A stretch of DNA of 38,938 bases. Source: Firmicutes bacterium CAG:170. GTDB taxonomy: Bacteria; Bacillota; Clostridia; Oscillospirales; Oscillospiraceae. The notes under the pieces were generated by a model. That model saw nothing but the letters and a program-made list of their open reading frames with translations. It had not been told where the DNA came from and did not search any database. Within the stretch, counting starts at the first letter, position 1; every line of letters starts with the position of its first letter. A program made the translations under genes and the position numbers. This document shows, piece by piece, positions 7,041 through 15,001 of this stretch. The DNA lies in contig FR887217.1 of NCBI GenBank assembly GCA_000436735.1, forward strand, positions 1 to 38,938, in the 5' to 3' direction.

Positions 7041-7675
7041 TCTGCCGCACCCAACGCCTTCAAAATGTCTCCGGAAGCCTTCTCGATCGGCTGGTTGCCA
7101 TTGACCAGCTTCAGGATGCCGAGCTTGCCGTAGAATTCCTTGAGCGCTTCTGTTTCTGCGTGGTAAACGCGGAGACGGTTTTTGACGGTCTCCGGCGCGT
7201 CGTCCTTGCGGATGACGAGCTCACCGCCGCACAGGTCGCAGACGCCCTCTTTCTTGGGCGGGTTTGCCGTGATGTGGAAGCTGGCGCCGCAGCAGCCGCA
7301 GACGCGGCGGCCGGTCATACGCGCTTCGATCACGGAATCTTCGATCTCAATGGAAACAACACTGTCAAAGTGGATGCCGGCGGCCTCCAGCGCTTCCGCC
7401 TGCGGGATCGTGCGCGGCACACCGTCGAGGATGTAGCCGTTCGCACAATCCGGCTGAGCCACCCGTTCGCGGACGATGCCGATGATGACGTCGTCCGGAA
7501 CGAGCTTGCCAGCGTCCATGAAGCTTTTTGCCTTCAAACCGGTTTCCGTTCCATTTTTGATCGCTTCCCGAAGGATGTTTCCGGTGGAAATGGTGGGAAT
7601 GCTCAGCTTTTCGCTGAGGATCTCCGCCTGCGTTCCTTTACCGGCGCCCGGGGCGCCCAAAAGGATAAGCTTCAT
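7037..7675 (-). CDS. adk: Adenylate kinase, zinc-containing long form
   Basis: A 212-residue enzyme that interconverts ATP+AMP and 2 ADP. The P-loop GAPGAGKGT is at residues 7-15 and the AMP-site LDGVPRT at about 84-90. The long LID carries two CxxC pairs (about 130/133 and 150/153), the structural zinc site of Gram-positive adenylate kinases. It follows secY by 15 bp and overlaps map by 4 bp; the secY-adk-map order is standard. Confidence 0.98.
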   Translation of the reverse strand: MKLILLGAPGAGKGTQAEILSEKLSIPTISTGNILREAIKNGTETGLKAKSFMDAGKLVPDDVIIGIVRERVAQPDCANGYILDGVPRTIPQAEALEAAGIHFDSVVSIEIEDSVIEARMTGRRVCGCCGASFHITANPPKKEGVCDLCGGELVIRKDDAPETVKNRLRVYHAETEALKEFYGKLGILKLVNGNQPIEKASGDILKALGAAE

Positions 7676-7690
7676 AACCGTTTCCTCCGA

Positions 7691-8959
7691 TCACTCAAGG
7701 AAGCCCTTGTAGTGACGCATCAGCATCTGCGCCTCGATGGACTTGACCGTCTCAAGCGCAACGCCGACAACGATGATGACGGAAGTACCGCCGATGGAAA
7801 GGCTGCTGTCCTTGATGACGATGCCAACAAGGATCGGGAGAATTGCGACGATACCCAGATAAAGAGCGCCGAACAGGGTGATCTTGTTGATGACCTTGAA
7901 GATGAAGTCGGACGTGGGCTTGCCCGGGCGGAAGCCGGGGATGAAGCCGCCGTTCTTCTTCAGGTTGTTCGCGATCTCGATGGGGTTAAACTGGATCGTT
8001 GCGTAGAAGTAGCTGAACGCAATGATCAGCACGAAGTAGACAATGATATAGACAGCGCTCTTCGTGTCGAAAACATAGGTGTTCATCCAGTTCCAGAACT
8101 TGCTCGAACCGGTGCCGGTGAAGGCGATGATGGTCGCGGGCAGAGTTGCGATGGACTGCGCAAAGATGATCGGCATAACGCCGGACATGTTGACCTTGAT
8201 CGGGAGGTTGGTGGACTGGCCGCCATACATCTTCCGGCCGACAACACGCTTTGCGTACTGGACGGGGATACGGCGCTCGGAATTGGTGATGAACACGATG
8301 AACATCACGATGGCAAGCATACCGACGACCATCAGGACGGCGACATACCACTTCTCGCTGAACAGGCCCGTGATGAGGGTCGGGATGCGGGAAATGATGC
8401 CGGCGAAGAGGATCATGGAGATGCCGTTGCCGATGCCGAACTGGTCGATCTGCTCACCCATCCACATCAGGAAGGAAGCGCCGGCCGTGAAGGTCAGGAC
8501 GATCACGAGGCCATACAGGAAGCCGGTCTGCGTCAGCAGGCTGTAGTTCTTCAGCATGACGAAGTAGGCAAAGCCCATCAGCAGGCCAAGGCCGATCGTG
8601 GTATAGCGGGTGATCTTCTGGATCTTCTTCTTGCCCTCTTCGCCCCCGTCCTTGGCAAGACGCTCAAGGCTGGGAATGGCGATGCAGAGCAGCTCAATGA
8701 TAATGGATGCGTTGATGTACGGCTGGATGCCCAGAGCGAACGCGGTCGCCTGAGAGAAAGCCGAGCCGGACATGGCGTTATACAGTCCGAGGACCGTATC
8801 GCCGAATCTTGCCTGGAAGGTGGCAACGAGGAGATCGGTGTTCACGTAAGGAACCGGTACGCAGCTGCCAAGACGATAGATCAGCAGTACGAGGAGCGTG
8901 AAGAGCATCTTCTTGCGAAGCTCGGGGATCTTCCACGCATTACGGAGTGTTGTAAACAC
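7691..8959 (-). CDS. secY: Protein translocase subunit SecY
   Basis: A 422-residue channel subunit of the Sec translocon with the expected ten membrane segments. The N-terminus MFTTLRNAWKIPELRKKMLFT leads into TM1 with the conserved YRLGSCVPVP. The plug region, the large cytosolic loop between TM6 and TM7 with NSERRIPVQYAKRVVGR, and the C-terminal IEAQMLMRHYKGFL tail are all present. Its ATG follows the rplO stop with no spacer, so it depends on coupling to rplO translation. Confidence 0.98.
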   Translation of the reverse strand: MFTTLRNAWKIPELRKKMLFTLLVLLIYRLGSCVPVPYVNTDLLVATFQARFGDTVLGLYNAMSGSAFSQATAFALGIQPYINASIIIELLCIAIPSLERLAKDGGEEGKKKIQKITRYTTIGLGLLMGFAYFVMLKNYSLLTQTGFLYGLVIVLTFTAGASFLMWMGEQIDQFGIGNGISMILFAGIISRIPTLITGLFSEKWYVAVLMVVGMLAIVMFIVFITNSERRIPVQYAKRVVGRKMYGGQSTNLPIKVNMSGVMPIIFAQSIATLPATIIAFTGTGSSKFWNWMNTYVFDTKSAVYIIVYFVLIIAFSYFYATIQFNPIEIANNLKKNGGFIPGFRPGKPTSDFIFKVINKITLFGALYLGIVAILPILVGIVIKDSSLSIGGTSVIIVVGVALETVKSIEAQMLMRHYKGFLE

Positions 8960-9400
8960 TTACACCACCTCAGCCTTTCCGCCTGCCTTTTCAATTTTTT
9001 CCTTGGCAGACTCGGAGAAGGCGGCTGCCTTCACGGTGACTTTAACGGTGACATTGCCGTTGCCGAGGATCTTCAGACCATTCTCGCAGGAATGCAGGAT
9101 GCCCTTTTCGATCAGAGCTTCCGCGTCCACGACGGCGCCGTCCTCAAAGCGGTTGAGGCAGGCTACGTTCACAGCCGTCAGAGGCTTTGCAAAAATGTTG
9201 TTGAAGCCGCGCTTCGGGATGCGGCGTGCCAGAGGCATCTGGCCGCCTTCAAAGCCGATGCGGAGCTTACCGCCGCTGCGGGCCTTCTGGCCCTTGTGAC
9301 CACGACCGGCGGTCTTGCCGTTGCCGGTGCCGGTGCCGCGGCCCTTGCGCTTATCTACATGGGTAGAACCCATAACCGGAGCAAGTTCGTGCAGATTCAT
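8960..9400 (-). CDS. rplO: 50S ribosomal protein L15
   Basis: A 146-residue late-assembly 50S protein. The Gly/Arg/Lys-rich N-terminal extension with KGRGTGTGNGKTAGRGHKGQ that threads into rRNA is intact, followed by the globular domain with GGQMPLARRIPKRGF. It lies 13 bp after rpmD and directly abuts secY. Confidence 0.98.
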   Translation of the reverse strand: MNLHELAPVMGSTHVDKRKGRGTGTGNGKTAGRGHKGQKARSGGKLRIGFEGGQMPLARRIPKRGFNNIFAKPLTAVNVACLNRFEDGAVVDAEALIEKGILHSCENGLKILGNGNVTVKVTVKAAAFSESAKEKIEKAGGKAEVV

Positions 9401-9413
9401 CTACTTGTCCTCC

Positions 9414-9596
9414 TTATTGTTCTTCCGTGACCTGAAGCAGATAGCCGATCTTGGCGATCTTGCCGCGAGTCTGGGTGTTGTCAGGCTGAACAGTTTCCTG
9501 ACCGATTTTGCGCAGGCCGAGGGAATGCGCAGTTGCAATGTGCTTATCAAGGCGGCCGTTGAGGCTCTTGACCAGCTTAATTCTAAGATTCGCCAT
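9414..9596 (-). CDS. rpmD: 50S ribosomal protein L30
   Basis: A 60-residue protein that starts at the ATG at 9596 (MANLRIKLVKSLNG). A longer open frame extends upstream, but the AAGGAGG site just before 9596 and the family length fix this start. The motif HSLGLRKIGQETVQPDN is typical. It sits between rpsE and rplO with 13-bp gaps on each side. Confidence 0.97.
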   Translation of the reverse strand: MANLRIKLVKSLNGRLDKHIATAHSLGLRKIGQETVQPDNTQTRGKIAKIGYLLQVTEEQ

Positions 9597-9609
9597 TTCA
9601 GAGTCCTCC

Positions 9610-10128
9610 TTAACCGACGATTTCTTCCACGCTCTTGCCTCTGATGCGAGCAACTTCCGCTGCGTCACGCAGAGACTCGAGGCCCTGCATCGTTGCCTTG
9701 ACAACGTTCTGCGGGTTGTTCGAGCGCAGGCACTTTGCACGAATATTGGAAATACCGACCGCTTCCATGACCGCACGGACAGCGCCGCCGGCGATGATGC
9801 CGGTGCCTTCGGGAGCCGGCTTGAGCATAACGCGGCCAGCGCCGAATGCGCCGATGACTTCATGGGGAATGGTGGTGCCGTCGAGCGTGATCTTGGTCAT
9901 GTTCTTCTTGGCGTCCGCAATGCCCTTGAGGATTGCTTCGGAAACTTCCGCCGCCTTACCCAGGCCGTAGCCAACGGTGCCCTTGCCGTCGCCGACAACA
10001 ACCAGAGCGGAGAACTTCATGACACGGCCGCCTTTGACGGTCTTGGAAACACGGTTCAGATAGACAACCTTCTCGATAAACTCGGGAGCGTTGTCCTCCT
10101 TCGGTGCTCTGTCTCTATTGTAAGCCAT
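9610..10128 (-). CDS. rpsE: 30S ribosomal protein S5
   Basis: A 172-residue 30S body protein important for decoding accuracy. It has the N-terminal double-stranded RNA-binding-like domain with VVYLNRVSKTVKGGRVMKFSALV and the C-terminal domain with GTGIIAGGAVRAVMEAVG. The GYGLGKAAEV segment lies between. The gene lies 18 bp after rplR and 13 bp before rpmD. Confidence 0.98.
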   Translation of the reverse strand: MAYNRDRAPKEDNAPEFIEKVVYLNRVSKTVKGGRVMKFSALVVVGDGKGTVGYGLGKAAEVSEAILKGIADAKKNMTKITLDGTTIPHEVIGAFGAGRVMLKPAPEGTGIIAGGAVRAVMEAVGISNIRAKCLRSNNPQNVVKATMQGLESLRDAAEVARIRGKSVEEIVG

Positions 10129-10146
10129 TACTATTTCCTCCTCCGA

Positions 10147-10506
10147 TTAGAATTCCAGGCCGCCTTCGCGGGCGCCTTCGGCAAGCTCTGCCACACGACC
10201 GTGATAGATATAACCGCCACGATCGAACACGACAGTGTCGATGCCCTTTGCCTTTGCGCGCTCAGCAACCATCTTGCCGACCTTGCGGGCAGCTTCCTTG
10301 TTGCCGGTAGCGCCTTCGAAATCCTTATCCAGAGTGGAAGCGGATGCCAGCGTTACGCCATTGACATCGTCAATGATCTGTGCGTAAATGTTCGCATTGC
10401 TGCGATAAACGTTCAGGCGAGGTCTTTCGGGCGTGCCGGAGATCTTGCCGCGCACTCTGGTATGACGCTTCATACGCTGTGCGTTTTTATCAAAAGTCTT
10501 AACCAT
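10147..10506 (-). CDS. rplR: 50S ribosomal protein L18
   Basis: A 119-residue 5S rRNA-binding protein. The basic N-terminal arm (KRHTRVRGKISGTPERPRLNV) and the C-terminal FDRGGYIYHGRVAELAEGAREGGL are conserved. L18, L5 and L25-type proteins form the 5S particle; L5 is also in this operon. The gene lies 17 bp after rplF. Confidence 0.98.
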   Translation of the reverse strand: MVKTFDKNAQRMKRHTRVRGKISGTPERPRLNVYRSNANIYAQIIDDVNGVTLASASTLDKDFEGATGNKEAARKVGKMVAERAKAKGIDTVVFDRGGYIYHGRVAELAEGAREGGLEF

Positions 10507-10523
10507 TATGGCACACCTCCTAA

Positions 10524-11069
10524 TTATTTCTTGCCGCCGGCCTTGCCCTCTTTATGACGGAGGACTTCGGTGGCGTACTTGATACCCTTGCCCTTATAGG
10601 GTTCAGGCGGTCTCTTGGCTCTGACGTTGGCAGCAAACTGGCCAACCTTCTGCTTGTCGATGCCGTGGATGATGACCTTGTTGGGGGCCGGGACCTCGAT
10701 GGTGATGCCATCGATCTCTTCCATGTTGACAAGGTGGGAATAGCCCAGGTTCATCACGAGCTTGTTGCCTTCCTTGGAAGCTCTGTAGCCGACGCCGTTA
10801 ATCTCAAGCTCCTTCTTGAAGCCGTCGGTCACGCCCACGACCATGTCGTGCAGCAGCGAACGGGTCAGACCGTGGAGGCTCTTGTGGAGCTTATCCTCGG
10901 AGGGGCGATCGACTGTAATGACGTTGCCTTCATGCTTAATGATCATCTCAGGACGCAGCGCCTGCGTGAGCGTACCCTTGGGGCCCTTGACGGTAACGAC
11001 GTTGTTTTCCGCGATGGTCACGTCAACGCCAGCGGGGACGGTAATGGGCATTCTGCCGATTCTAGACAT
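10524..11069 (-). CDS. rplF: 50S ribosomal protein L6
   Basis: A 181-residue protein with two similar alpha/beta domains. It begins MSRIGRMPITVPAGVDV and ends with the conserved RAKRPPEPYKGKGIKYATEVLRHKEGKAGGKK. It sits near the factor-binding centre of the 50S subunit. The gene lies 15 bp after rpsH. Confidence 0.98.
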   Translation of the reverse strand: MSRIGRMPITVPAGVDVTIAENNVVTVKGPKGTLTQALRPEMIIKHEGNVITVDRPSEDKLHKSLHGLTRSLLHDMVVGVTDGFKKELEINGVGYRASKEGNKLVMNLGYSHLVNMEEIDGITIEVPAPNKVIIHGIDKQKVGQFAANVRAKRPPEPYKGKGIKYATEVLRHKEGKAGGKK

Positions 11070-11084
11070 AGTTCAATACCCTCC

Positions 11085-11483
11085 TTACCATACGAACGCA
11101 AGGACTTCGCCGCCGACATGGTTTGCGCGAGCAGCCTTGTCGGTCATAACGCCCTTGGATGTGGAAATGATTGCGATGCCGAGGCCCTTGAGGACCTTCG
11201 GAAGCTCGTCAGCACCGGCGTAGACGCGGAGACCCGGCTTGGAGACTCTGCGCAGGCCGCTGATGACCTTCTCTTTACCTGCGAGGTACTTCAGGGTGAT
11301 GCGAATGATGCCCTGCGTGCCGTCATCGACGATCTCATAGGCCTTGATGTAGCCTTCGTCGAGCAGGATCTGTGCGATGGACTTCTTCAGATTGGAAGCC
11401 GGCACATCGACTTTCTCATGCTTTGCCGTGTTTGCATTCCGGATTCGGGTCAGCATATCGGCAACGGGATCGGTGATTTGCAT
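11085..11483 (-). CDS. rpsH: 30S ribosomal protein S8
   Basis: A 132-residue primary 16S rRNA-binding protein. The N-terminus MQITDPVADMLTRIRNAN and the C-terminal STSKGVMTDKAARANHVGGEVLAFVW are canonical. It keeps its own AGGAGG site. Unlike every other gene here it is separated from its upstream neighbour (rpsZ) by 313 bp, so its expression depends on transcription through, or starting within, that hairpin-rich stretch. In E. coli S8 represses the spc operon; no such site was identified here. Confidence 0.98.
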   Translation of the reverse strand: MQITDPVADMLTRIRNANTAKHEKVDVPASNLKKSIAQILLDEGYIKAYEIVDDGTQGIIRITLKYLAGKEKVISGLRRVSKPGLRVYAGADELPKVLKGLGIAIISTSKGVMTDKAARANHVGGEVLAFVW

Positions 11484-11600
11484 TGTTTGTTCCTCCTAGT
11501 TTGAAGTTACCGCTTTGTGCGGTTGAGGTGGCGAGGTATCACGACCAATCCTTTTCCGGACCGAAGCCCGATTGCCCGTGACCTTTCGTCATCCTTAATT

Positions 11601-11640
11601 TTATCGTTGGAGGGCGGCGTGTCCGCCGCCCTGGCGATAA
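11601..11640. repeat. Hairpin in the rpsZ-rpsH gap
   Basis: An imperfect stem of about 17 bp runs from TTATCG at 11601 to CGATAA at 11640, with a GC-rich core (GGGCGGCG / CGCCGCCC) and a small loop. No T-run follows on the minus strand, so it is not an obvious terminator of the operon. It is one of several hairpins in the 313-bp gap. Confidence 0.7.
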
Positions 11641-11666
11641 CAAAGATTGTTGTGCGCTTTCGCGCG

Positions 11667-11713
11667 CTTCACCGCTCCGGCCCCCTCTGCGAACTGAGGG
11701 CAGATTGGTGAAG
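11667..11713. repeat. Alternative hairpin sharing an arm with the 95-bp palindrome
   Basis: CTTCACC (11667-11673) is complementary to GGTGAAG (11707-11713), with a CCCCT/AGGG inner pair closer to the loop. Because 11707-11713 is also the outer arm of the palindrome at 11707-11801, the two structures exclude each other. Confidence 0.5.
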
Positions 11714-11801
11714 ATTTTCGTGCAGGACAAGGCGCGGCGCCGACGGCGTATATGCTGTACGCCGAGGCGGCGCAACGCAGTATTGCGCGAAAAGATTTAC
11801 C
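11707..11801. repeat. 95-bp palindromic (REP-like) element overlapping the rpsZ stop codon
   Basis: Arms of about 44 bp (11707-11750 and 11758-11801) are largely complementary around a short TATGCTG loop. The right end includes the rpsZ TAA (11797-11799). The motifs AGATTTTCGTGCAGGACAAGG in the left arm and AACGCAGTATTGCGCGAAA in the right arm resemble those of the palindrome at 19087-19194, so both look like copies of one dispersed family. Confidence 0.75.
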
Positions 11802-11982
11802 AGGATGCCTTTCTGACTCCGGGGATCTGGCCCTTGTAAGCCAGCTCGCGGAAGCAGATACGGCAGATGCCGTAGTCGCGCAGGTAAGCGTGCGGACGGC
11901 CGCAGATCTTGCAGCGGTTGTAGTAGCGGGTGGAGAACTTGGGTTCTTCCTTCTGCTTCAGGATCATTGCTTTTCTAGCCAT
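11797..11982 (-). CDS. rpsZ: 30S ribosomal protein S14, type Z
   Basis: A 61-residue short S14 with a zinc site formed by the two CxxC pairs of CKICGRPHAYLRDYGICRICF (residues 24/27 and 40/43). The C-terminal ELAYKGQIPGVRKASW is complete. Its stop codon lies within the 95-bp palindrome, and the next gene, rpsH, starts 313 bp further on instead of the usual few bases. Confidence 0.97.
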   Translation of the reverse strand: MARKAMILKQKEEPKFSTRYYNRCKICGRPHAYLRDYGICRICFRELAYKGQIPGVRKASW

Positions 11983-11998
11983 TCTTCAAATCCTCCAA

Positions 11999-12538
11999 TC
12001 AAGCGTAGAACGGAGCGCCGACCATGGTCAGCAGTTCCTTGGCTTCTTCGTCGGTGGTCGCGGTGGTGCAGATGCAGATATCCATGCCGCGGATCTTATC
12101 GACCTTATCGTACTCGATTTCGGGGAAGATCAGCTGTTCCTTGAGGCCAAAGGCATAGTTGCCGCGGCCGTCGAAGGAGTTGGGGTTGATGCCGCGGAAG
12201 TCGCGGACACGGGGCAGAGCCACGTTGAACAGACGGTCCAGGAACTCCCACATACGGTCGCCGCGGAGGGTGACCTTGACGCCGACGGTTTCGCCTTCAC
12301 GGACCTTGAAGTTCGCAACGGACTTGCGGGCCTTGGTGGTGATGGGCTTCTGGCCGGTGATGGTAGCGATGTCCTTGCAGATGGCCTCGATCTCCTTGGC
12401 GTTGCCCTTGGACTCACCGCAGCCAACGTTGACGATGACCTTGCTGAGCTTGGGGATCTGCATGGTGCTCTTGTACTGGAACTTGTTCATGAGAGCCGGA
12501 GCGATTTCTTCATTGTACTTAACTTTCAGTCTAGCCAT
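11999..12538 (-). CDS. rplE: 50S ribosomal protein L5
   Basis: A 179-residue 5S rRNA-binding protein of the central protuberance that contacts P-site tRNA. It has the conserved MQIPKLSKVIVNVG and the C-terminal PEIEYDKVDKIRGMDICICTTA region. The gene lies 17 bp after rplX and 16 bp before rpsZ. Confidence 0.98.
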   Translation of the reverse strand: MARLKVKYNEEIAPALMNKFQYKSTMQIPKLSKVIVNVGCGESKGNAKEIEAICKDIATITGQKPITTKARKSVANFKVREGETVGVKVTLRGDRMWEFLDRLFNVALPRVRDFRGINPNSFDGRGNYAFGLKEQLIFPEIEYDKVDKIRGMDICICTTATTDEEAKELLTMVGAPFYA

Positions 12539-12555
12539 TGTTCAGATCCTCCCTC

Positions 12556-12861
12556 TCAAATCGTCTCGCCGCACTTCTTGCAGACGCGGACCTTCTTGCC
12601 GTCGGCAACCTTGTAGGCGGGGCGGGTGGCCTTGCCGCACTTCGGGCAGACGCGCATGACCTTGCAGGCATACAGAGGGATCTCACGGCGGATGATGCCG
12701 CCTTCCTCACCCTGCTTTCTGGGCTTGACATGGCAGGTGGCGACGTTGACGCCCTCTACGATGACCTTGCCGGAAGCGGGCATAGCCTCGAGGACCTTAC
12801 CCTTCTTGCCCTTGTCCTTGCCGGACAGGACGATGACGGTATCGTTTTTCTTAATGTTCAT
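12556..12861 (-). CDS. rplX: 50S ribosomal protein L24
   Basis: A 101-residue KOW-domain assembly initiator. The KOW motif VIVLSGKDKGKKGKVLEAM lies at about residues 9-27. The C-terminal half carries two CxxC pairs (CPKCGKATRP and CKKCGE), indicating a zinc ribbon as in many Firmicutes. The gene lies 15 bp after rplN. Confidence 0.98.
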   Translation of the reverse strand: MNIKKNDTVIVLSGKDKGKKGKVLEAMPASGKVIVEGVNVATCHVKPRKQGEEGGIIRREIPLYACKVMRVCPKCGKATRPAYKVADGKKVRVCKKCGETI

Positions 12862-12876
12862 CTCTTGGTCCCCCTA

Positions 12877-13245
12877 TTAAACTGTTTCGGGTGCCAGGGA
12901 GCAGATCTTCATGAAACCAGAGTCACGAAGTTCTCTCGCCACCGGCCCAAAAATACGGGTGCCGCGAGGGCTGTTGTCGTCCTTGATGAGGACGGCTGCG
13001 TTCTCGTCGAAACGGACGTAGGTGCCGTCAACACGGCGGGTACCCTTAACGGAGCGGACGATAACGGCCTTGACGACCTCGCCCTTCTTGACCGTGCCGT
13101 TCGGAGCAGCCTTACGGACGGAGCAAACAACGACGTCGCCGATGTTCGCGTACTTCCGGCGGGTGCCGCCCAGAACACGGATGCACTTGATTTCCTTGGC
13201 GCCAGTATTGTCGGCAACCTTCAGATAAGTTTCACTTTGAATCAT
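12877..13245 (-). CDS. rplN: 50S ribosomal protein L14
   Basis: A 122-residue five-stranded barrel protein that forms an intersubunit bridge and is the usual docking site of RsfS. It begins MIQSETYLKVADNTGAKEI and contains the signature RRVDGTYVRFDENAAVLI. The length is exactly that of the family. The gene lies 12 bp after rpsQ. Confidence 0.98.
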   Translation of the reverse strand: MIQSETYLKVADNTGAKEIKCIRVLGGTRRKYANIGDVVVCSVRKAAPNGTVKKGEVVKAVIVRSVKGTRRVDGTYVRFDENAAVLIKDDNSPRGTRIFGPVARELRDSGFMKICSLAPETV

Positions 13246-13257
13246 ATTGGTGCCTCC

Positions 13258-13521
13258 TTACTTAGCCTTTTCGATGATCTCTACAAGTCTCCATCTCTTG
13301 TCCTTGGACAGAGGACGGCACTCCATGACCTTGACGGTATCGCCGATGCCGGCTTCGTTCTTTTCGTCGTGGGCCTTCAGCTTGTAGGTTCTCTTGATGA
13401 TCTTGTTATACAGCTTGTGCTGCACATTGGTTTCAATCGCAACCACGATTGTCTTGTCCATCTTATCGGAGACGACGGTACCAACCCTGGTCTTGCGGAA
13501 AGCTCTGGTATTTTCACTCAT
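13258..13521 (-). CDS. rpsQ: 30S ribosomal protein S17
   Basis: An 87-residue OB-fold primary rRNA-binding protein. The signature VGTVVSDKMDKTIVVAIE lies at residues 13-30 and the second signature GDTVKVMECRPLSKDKRWRLVEIIEKAK ends the protein. The gene lies 14 bp after rpmC. Confidence 0.98.
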   Translation of the reverse strand: MSENTRAFRKTRVGTVVSDKMDKTIVVAIETNVQHKLYNKIIKRTYKLKAHDEKNEAGIGDTVKVMECRPLSKDKRWRLVEIIEKAK

Positions 13522-13535
13522 TTGCTTTTTCCTCC

Positions 13536-13733
13536 TCAGTTCTTGGTCTCGTTCTCACGAATAATAGTCTTGATGCGGGCAATATCTTTCTTGACGACTG
13601 CGATCTGCAGGGGGTTGTCAAGCTGATTGGTAGCATGCTGCATTCTGAGCATGAACAGGTTCTTCTTCAGCTCCACCAGCTTCGCATCCAGCTCAGCTGC
13701 GGACATTTTGCGGATTTCATTTGCCTTCATCAT
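13536..13733 (-). CDS. rpmC: 50S ribosomal protein L29
   Basis: A 65-residue two-helix protein at the tunnel exit next to L23, near the SRP and trigger-factor docking site. It contains LVELKKNLFMLRMQHATNQLDNP. Two ATG codons occur in tandem (13733 and 13730); the first overlaps the rplP TAA as TAATG, indicating coupled translation. Confidence 0.96.
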   Translation of the reverse strand: MMKANEIRKMSAAELDAKLVELKKNLFMLRMQHATNQLDNPLQIAVVKKDIARIKTIIRENETKN

Positions 13734-14167
13734 TATTCACCACCATTCTCGGATACAGGGGCTTCTTTGGCGATGATCTTCGTCTTGATGGGCAGCTTGT
13801 GCTGCGCCAGACGCAGAGCCTCGCGTGCTTCCTCTTCAGGAACGCCGCCGATTTCGAACATGACCTTCTGATTCTTGACAACTGCTACCCAATATTCGGG
13901 CGCGCCTTTACCGGAGCCCATACGGACGCCGAGCGCCTTCTTGGAAACAGGCTTGTCGGGGAAAATCTTGATCCAGACCTGACCGCCACGCTTGGTGTAA
14001 CGGGTCATGGCGACACGGGCCGCCTCGATCTGATTGCCGGTGATCCAGCCCGGTTCGCAGGCCTGGATACCGAATTCGCCGTAAGAGACCTTATTGCCGC
14101 GGGAAGCAGCGCCCTTCATGCGGCCTCTCTGAACACGACGGTACTTTGTTCTTTTGGGCATCAACAT
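13733..14167 (-). CDS. rplP: 50S ribosomal protein L16
   Basis: A 144-residue protein that organises the 50S A-site region. It starts MLMPKRTKYRRVQRGRMKG and includes the conserved GKGAPEYWVAVVKNQKVMFEIGG. The ATG at 14167 overlaps the rpsC TGA by one base, with AAGGAGG about 9 nt upstream inside the rpsC tail. A second ATG two codons later is a possible alternative. Confidence 0.97.
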   Translation of the reverse strand: MLMPKRTKYRRVQRGRMKGAASRGNKVSYGEFGIQACEPGWITGNQIEAARVAMTRYTKRGGQVWIKIFPDKPVSKKALGVRMGSGKGAPEYWVAVVKNQKVMFEIGGVPEEEAREALRLAQHKLPIKTKIIAKEAPVSENGGE

Positions 14168-14988
14168 CAGCGGTTGCCTCCTTCCTTGCGGTCGTTATTG
14201 CGGTCGTTGTTGTAGCTTCTGCGCTCACCGTTGTACGGGCGGCGTTCGCCATTGTCGTTTCTGCGGTCACCGTAGCGGCGCTCGCCGTTGCGGCGGTCGT
14301 TCGGACGACGGTCGCGGCGCTCACGCTTGGCGGGCTCGGGGTTCTCGGAGCGGAGGGTGGAGTTCAGGACTTCGCCCTTGTAGATCCAGACCTTGCAGCC
14401 GACCTTGCCGTAGGTGGTGTTCGCCTCGGCGAAGCCGTAGTCGATGTCGGCGCGGATGGTCTGCAGGGGGATGGTGCCCTCGTGGTAGGTCTCACTGCGG
14501 GCGATCTCAGCGCCGCCGAGACGGCCGCCGCAGGTGCACTTGATGCCCTTGGCGCCCAGACGAGTCGCGCGCTGGATGGCCTGCTTCATTGCACGGCGGA
14601 AGGAAATTCTCTTCTCGAGCTGAGCGGCAATGTTCTCTGCGACGAGCTGCGCGTTCAGATCGGGGCTGCGGACCTCAACGATGTTGAGGGCGACGGTCTT
14701 GCCGAGCTTCTGCTCGATGGACTTGCGCAGCTTTTCGATGTCTTCGCCGCCCTTGCCGATGATGACGCCCGGGCGGGAGCAGTGGATGTTGATCTTGACC
14801 TTTGCGTTATCTCTTTCGATCTCGATCTTGGCGATGCCGGAGGCATAGAGGGTGCTCTTGAGATACTTACGAATGTTGTAGTCCTCAACGATCAGATCAC
14901 CGACCTTGTCCTCACGGGCATACCAGCGAGAGTCCCAGTCCTTAATTACGCCAACGCGCAATCCATGGGGATTAACTTTCTGTCCCAT
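14167..14988 (-). CDS. rpsC: 30S ribosomal protein S3 with a long Arg/Asn tail
   Basis: A 273-residue S3, clearly longer than the usual 210-230. The KH domain with RPGVIIGKGGEDIEKLRK and the C-terminal domain with GCKVWIYKGEVL are intact up to about residue 212. Beyond that lies a low-complexity tail of some 58 residues rich in Arg, Asn, Asp and Gly, with repeated motifs such as NGERR and DRRN. S3 lines the mRNA entry channel. The tail should be disordered and basic, and could contact RNA; its role is not known to me. Confidence 0.97.
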   Translation of the reverse strand: MGQKVNPHGLRVGVIKDWDSRWYAREDKVGDLIVEDYNIRKYLKSTLYASGIAKIEIERDNAKVKINIHCSRPGVIIGKGGEDIEKLRKSIEQKLGKTVALNIVEVRSPDLNAQLVAENIAAQLEKRISFRRAMKQAIQRATRLGAKGIKCTCGGRLGGAEIARSETYHEGTIPLQTIRADIDYGFAEANTTYGKVGCKVWIYKGEVLNSTLRSENPEPAKRERRDRRPNDRRNGERRYGDRRNDNGERRPYNGERRSYNNDRNNDRKEGGNR

Positions 14989-15001
14989 AGTAACCTCCTG
15001 C

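Noticed and set aside
7160..9430. A 756-codon plus-strand open frame across adk, secY and rplO
   Set aside because: Antisense shadow of canonical genes; its composition (Asp, Arg, His, Ala-rich) is typical of such shadows.
11484..11796. A missing ribosomal gene in the rpsZ-rpsH gap
   Set aside because: All expected spc genes are present, and no frame in the gap has both start and ribosome-binding site. The region is dominated by hairpins.
14223..14340. CRISPR-like short repeats in the rpsC tail
   Set aside because: The repeats are in-frame codon repeats for NGERR-type residues, irregularly spaced and without spacers.
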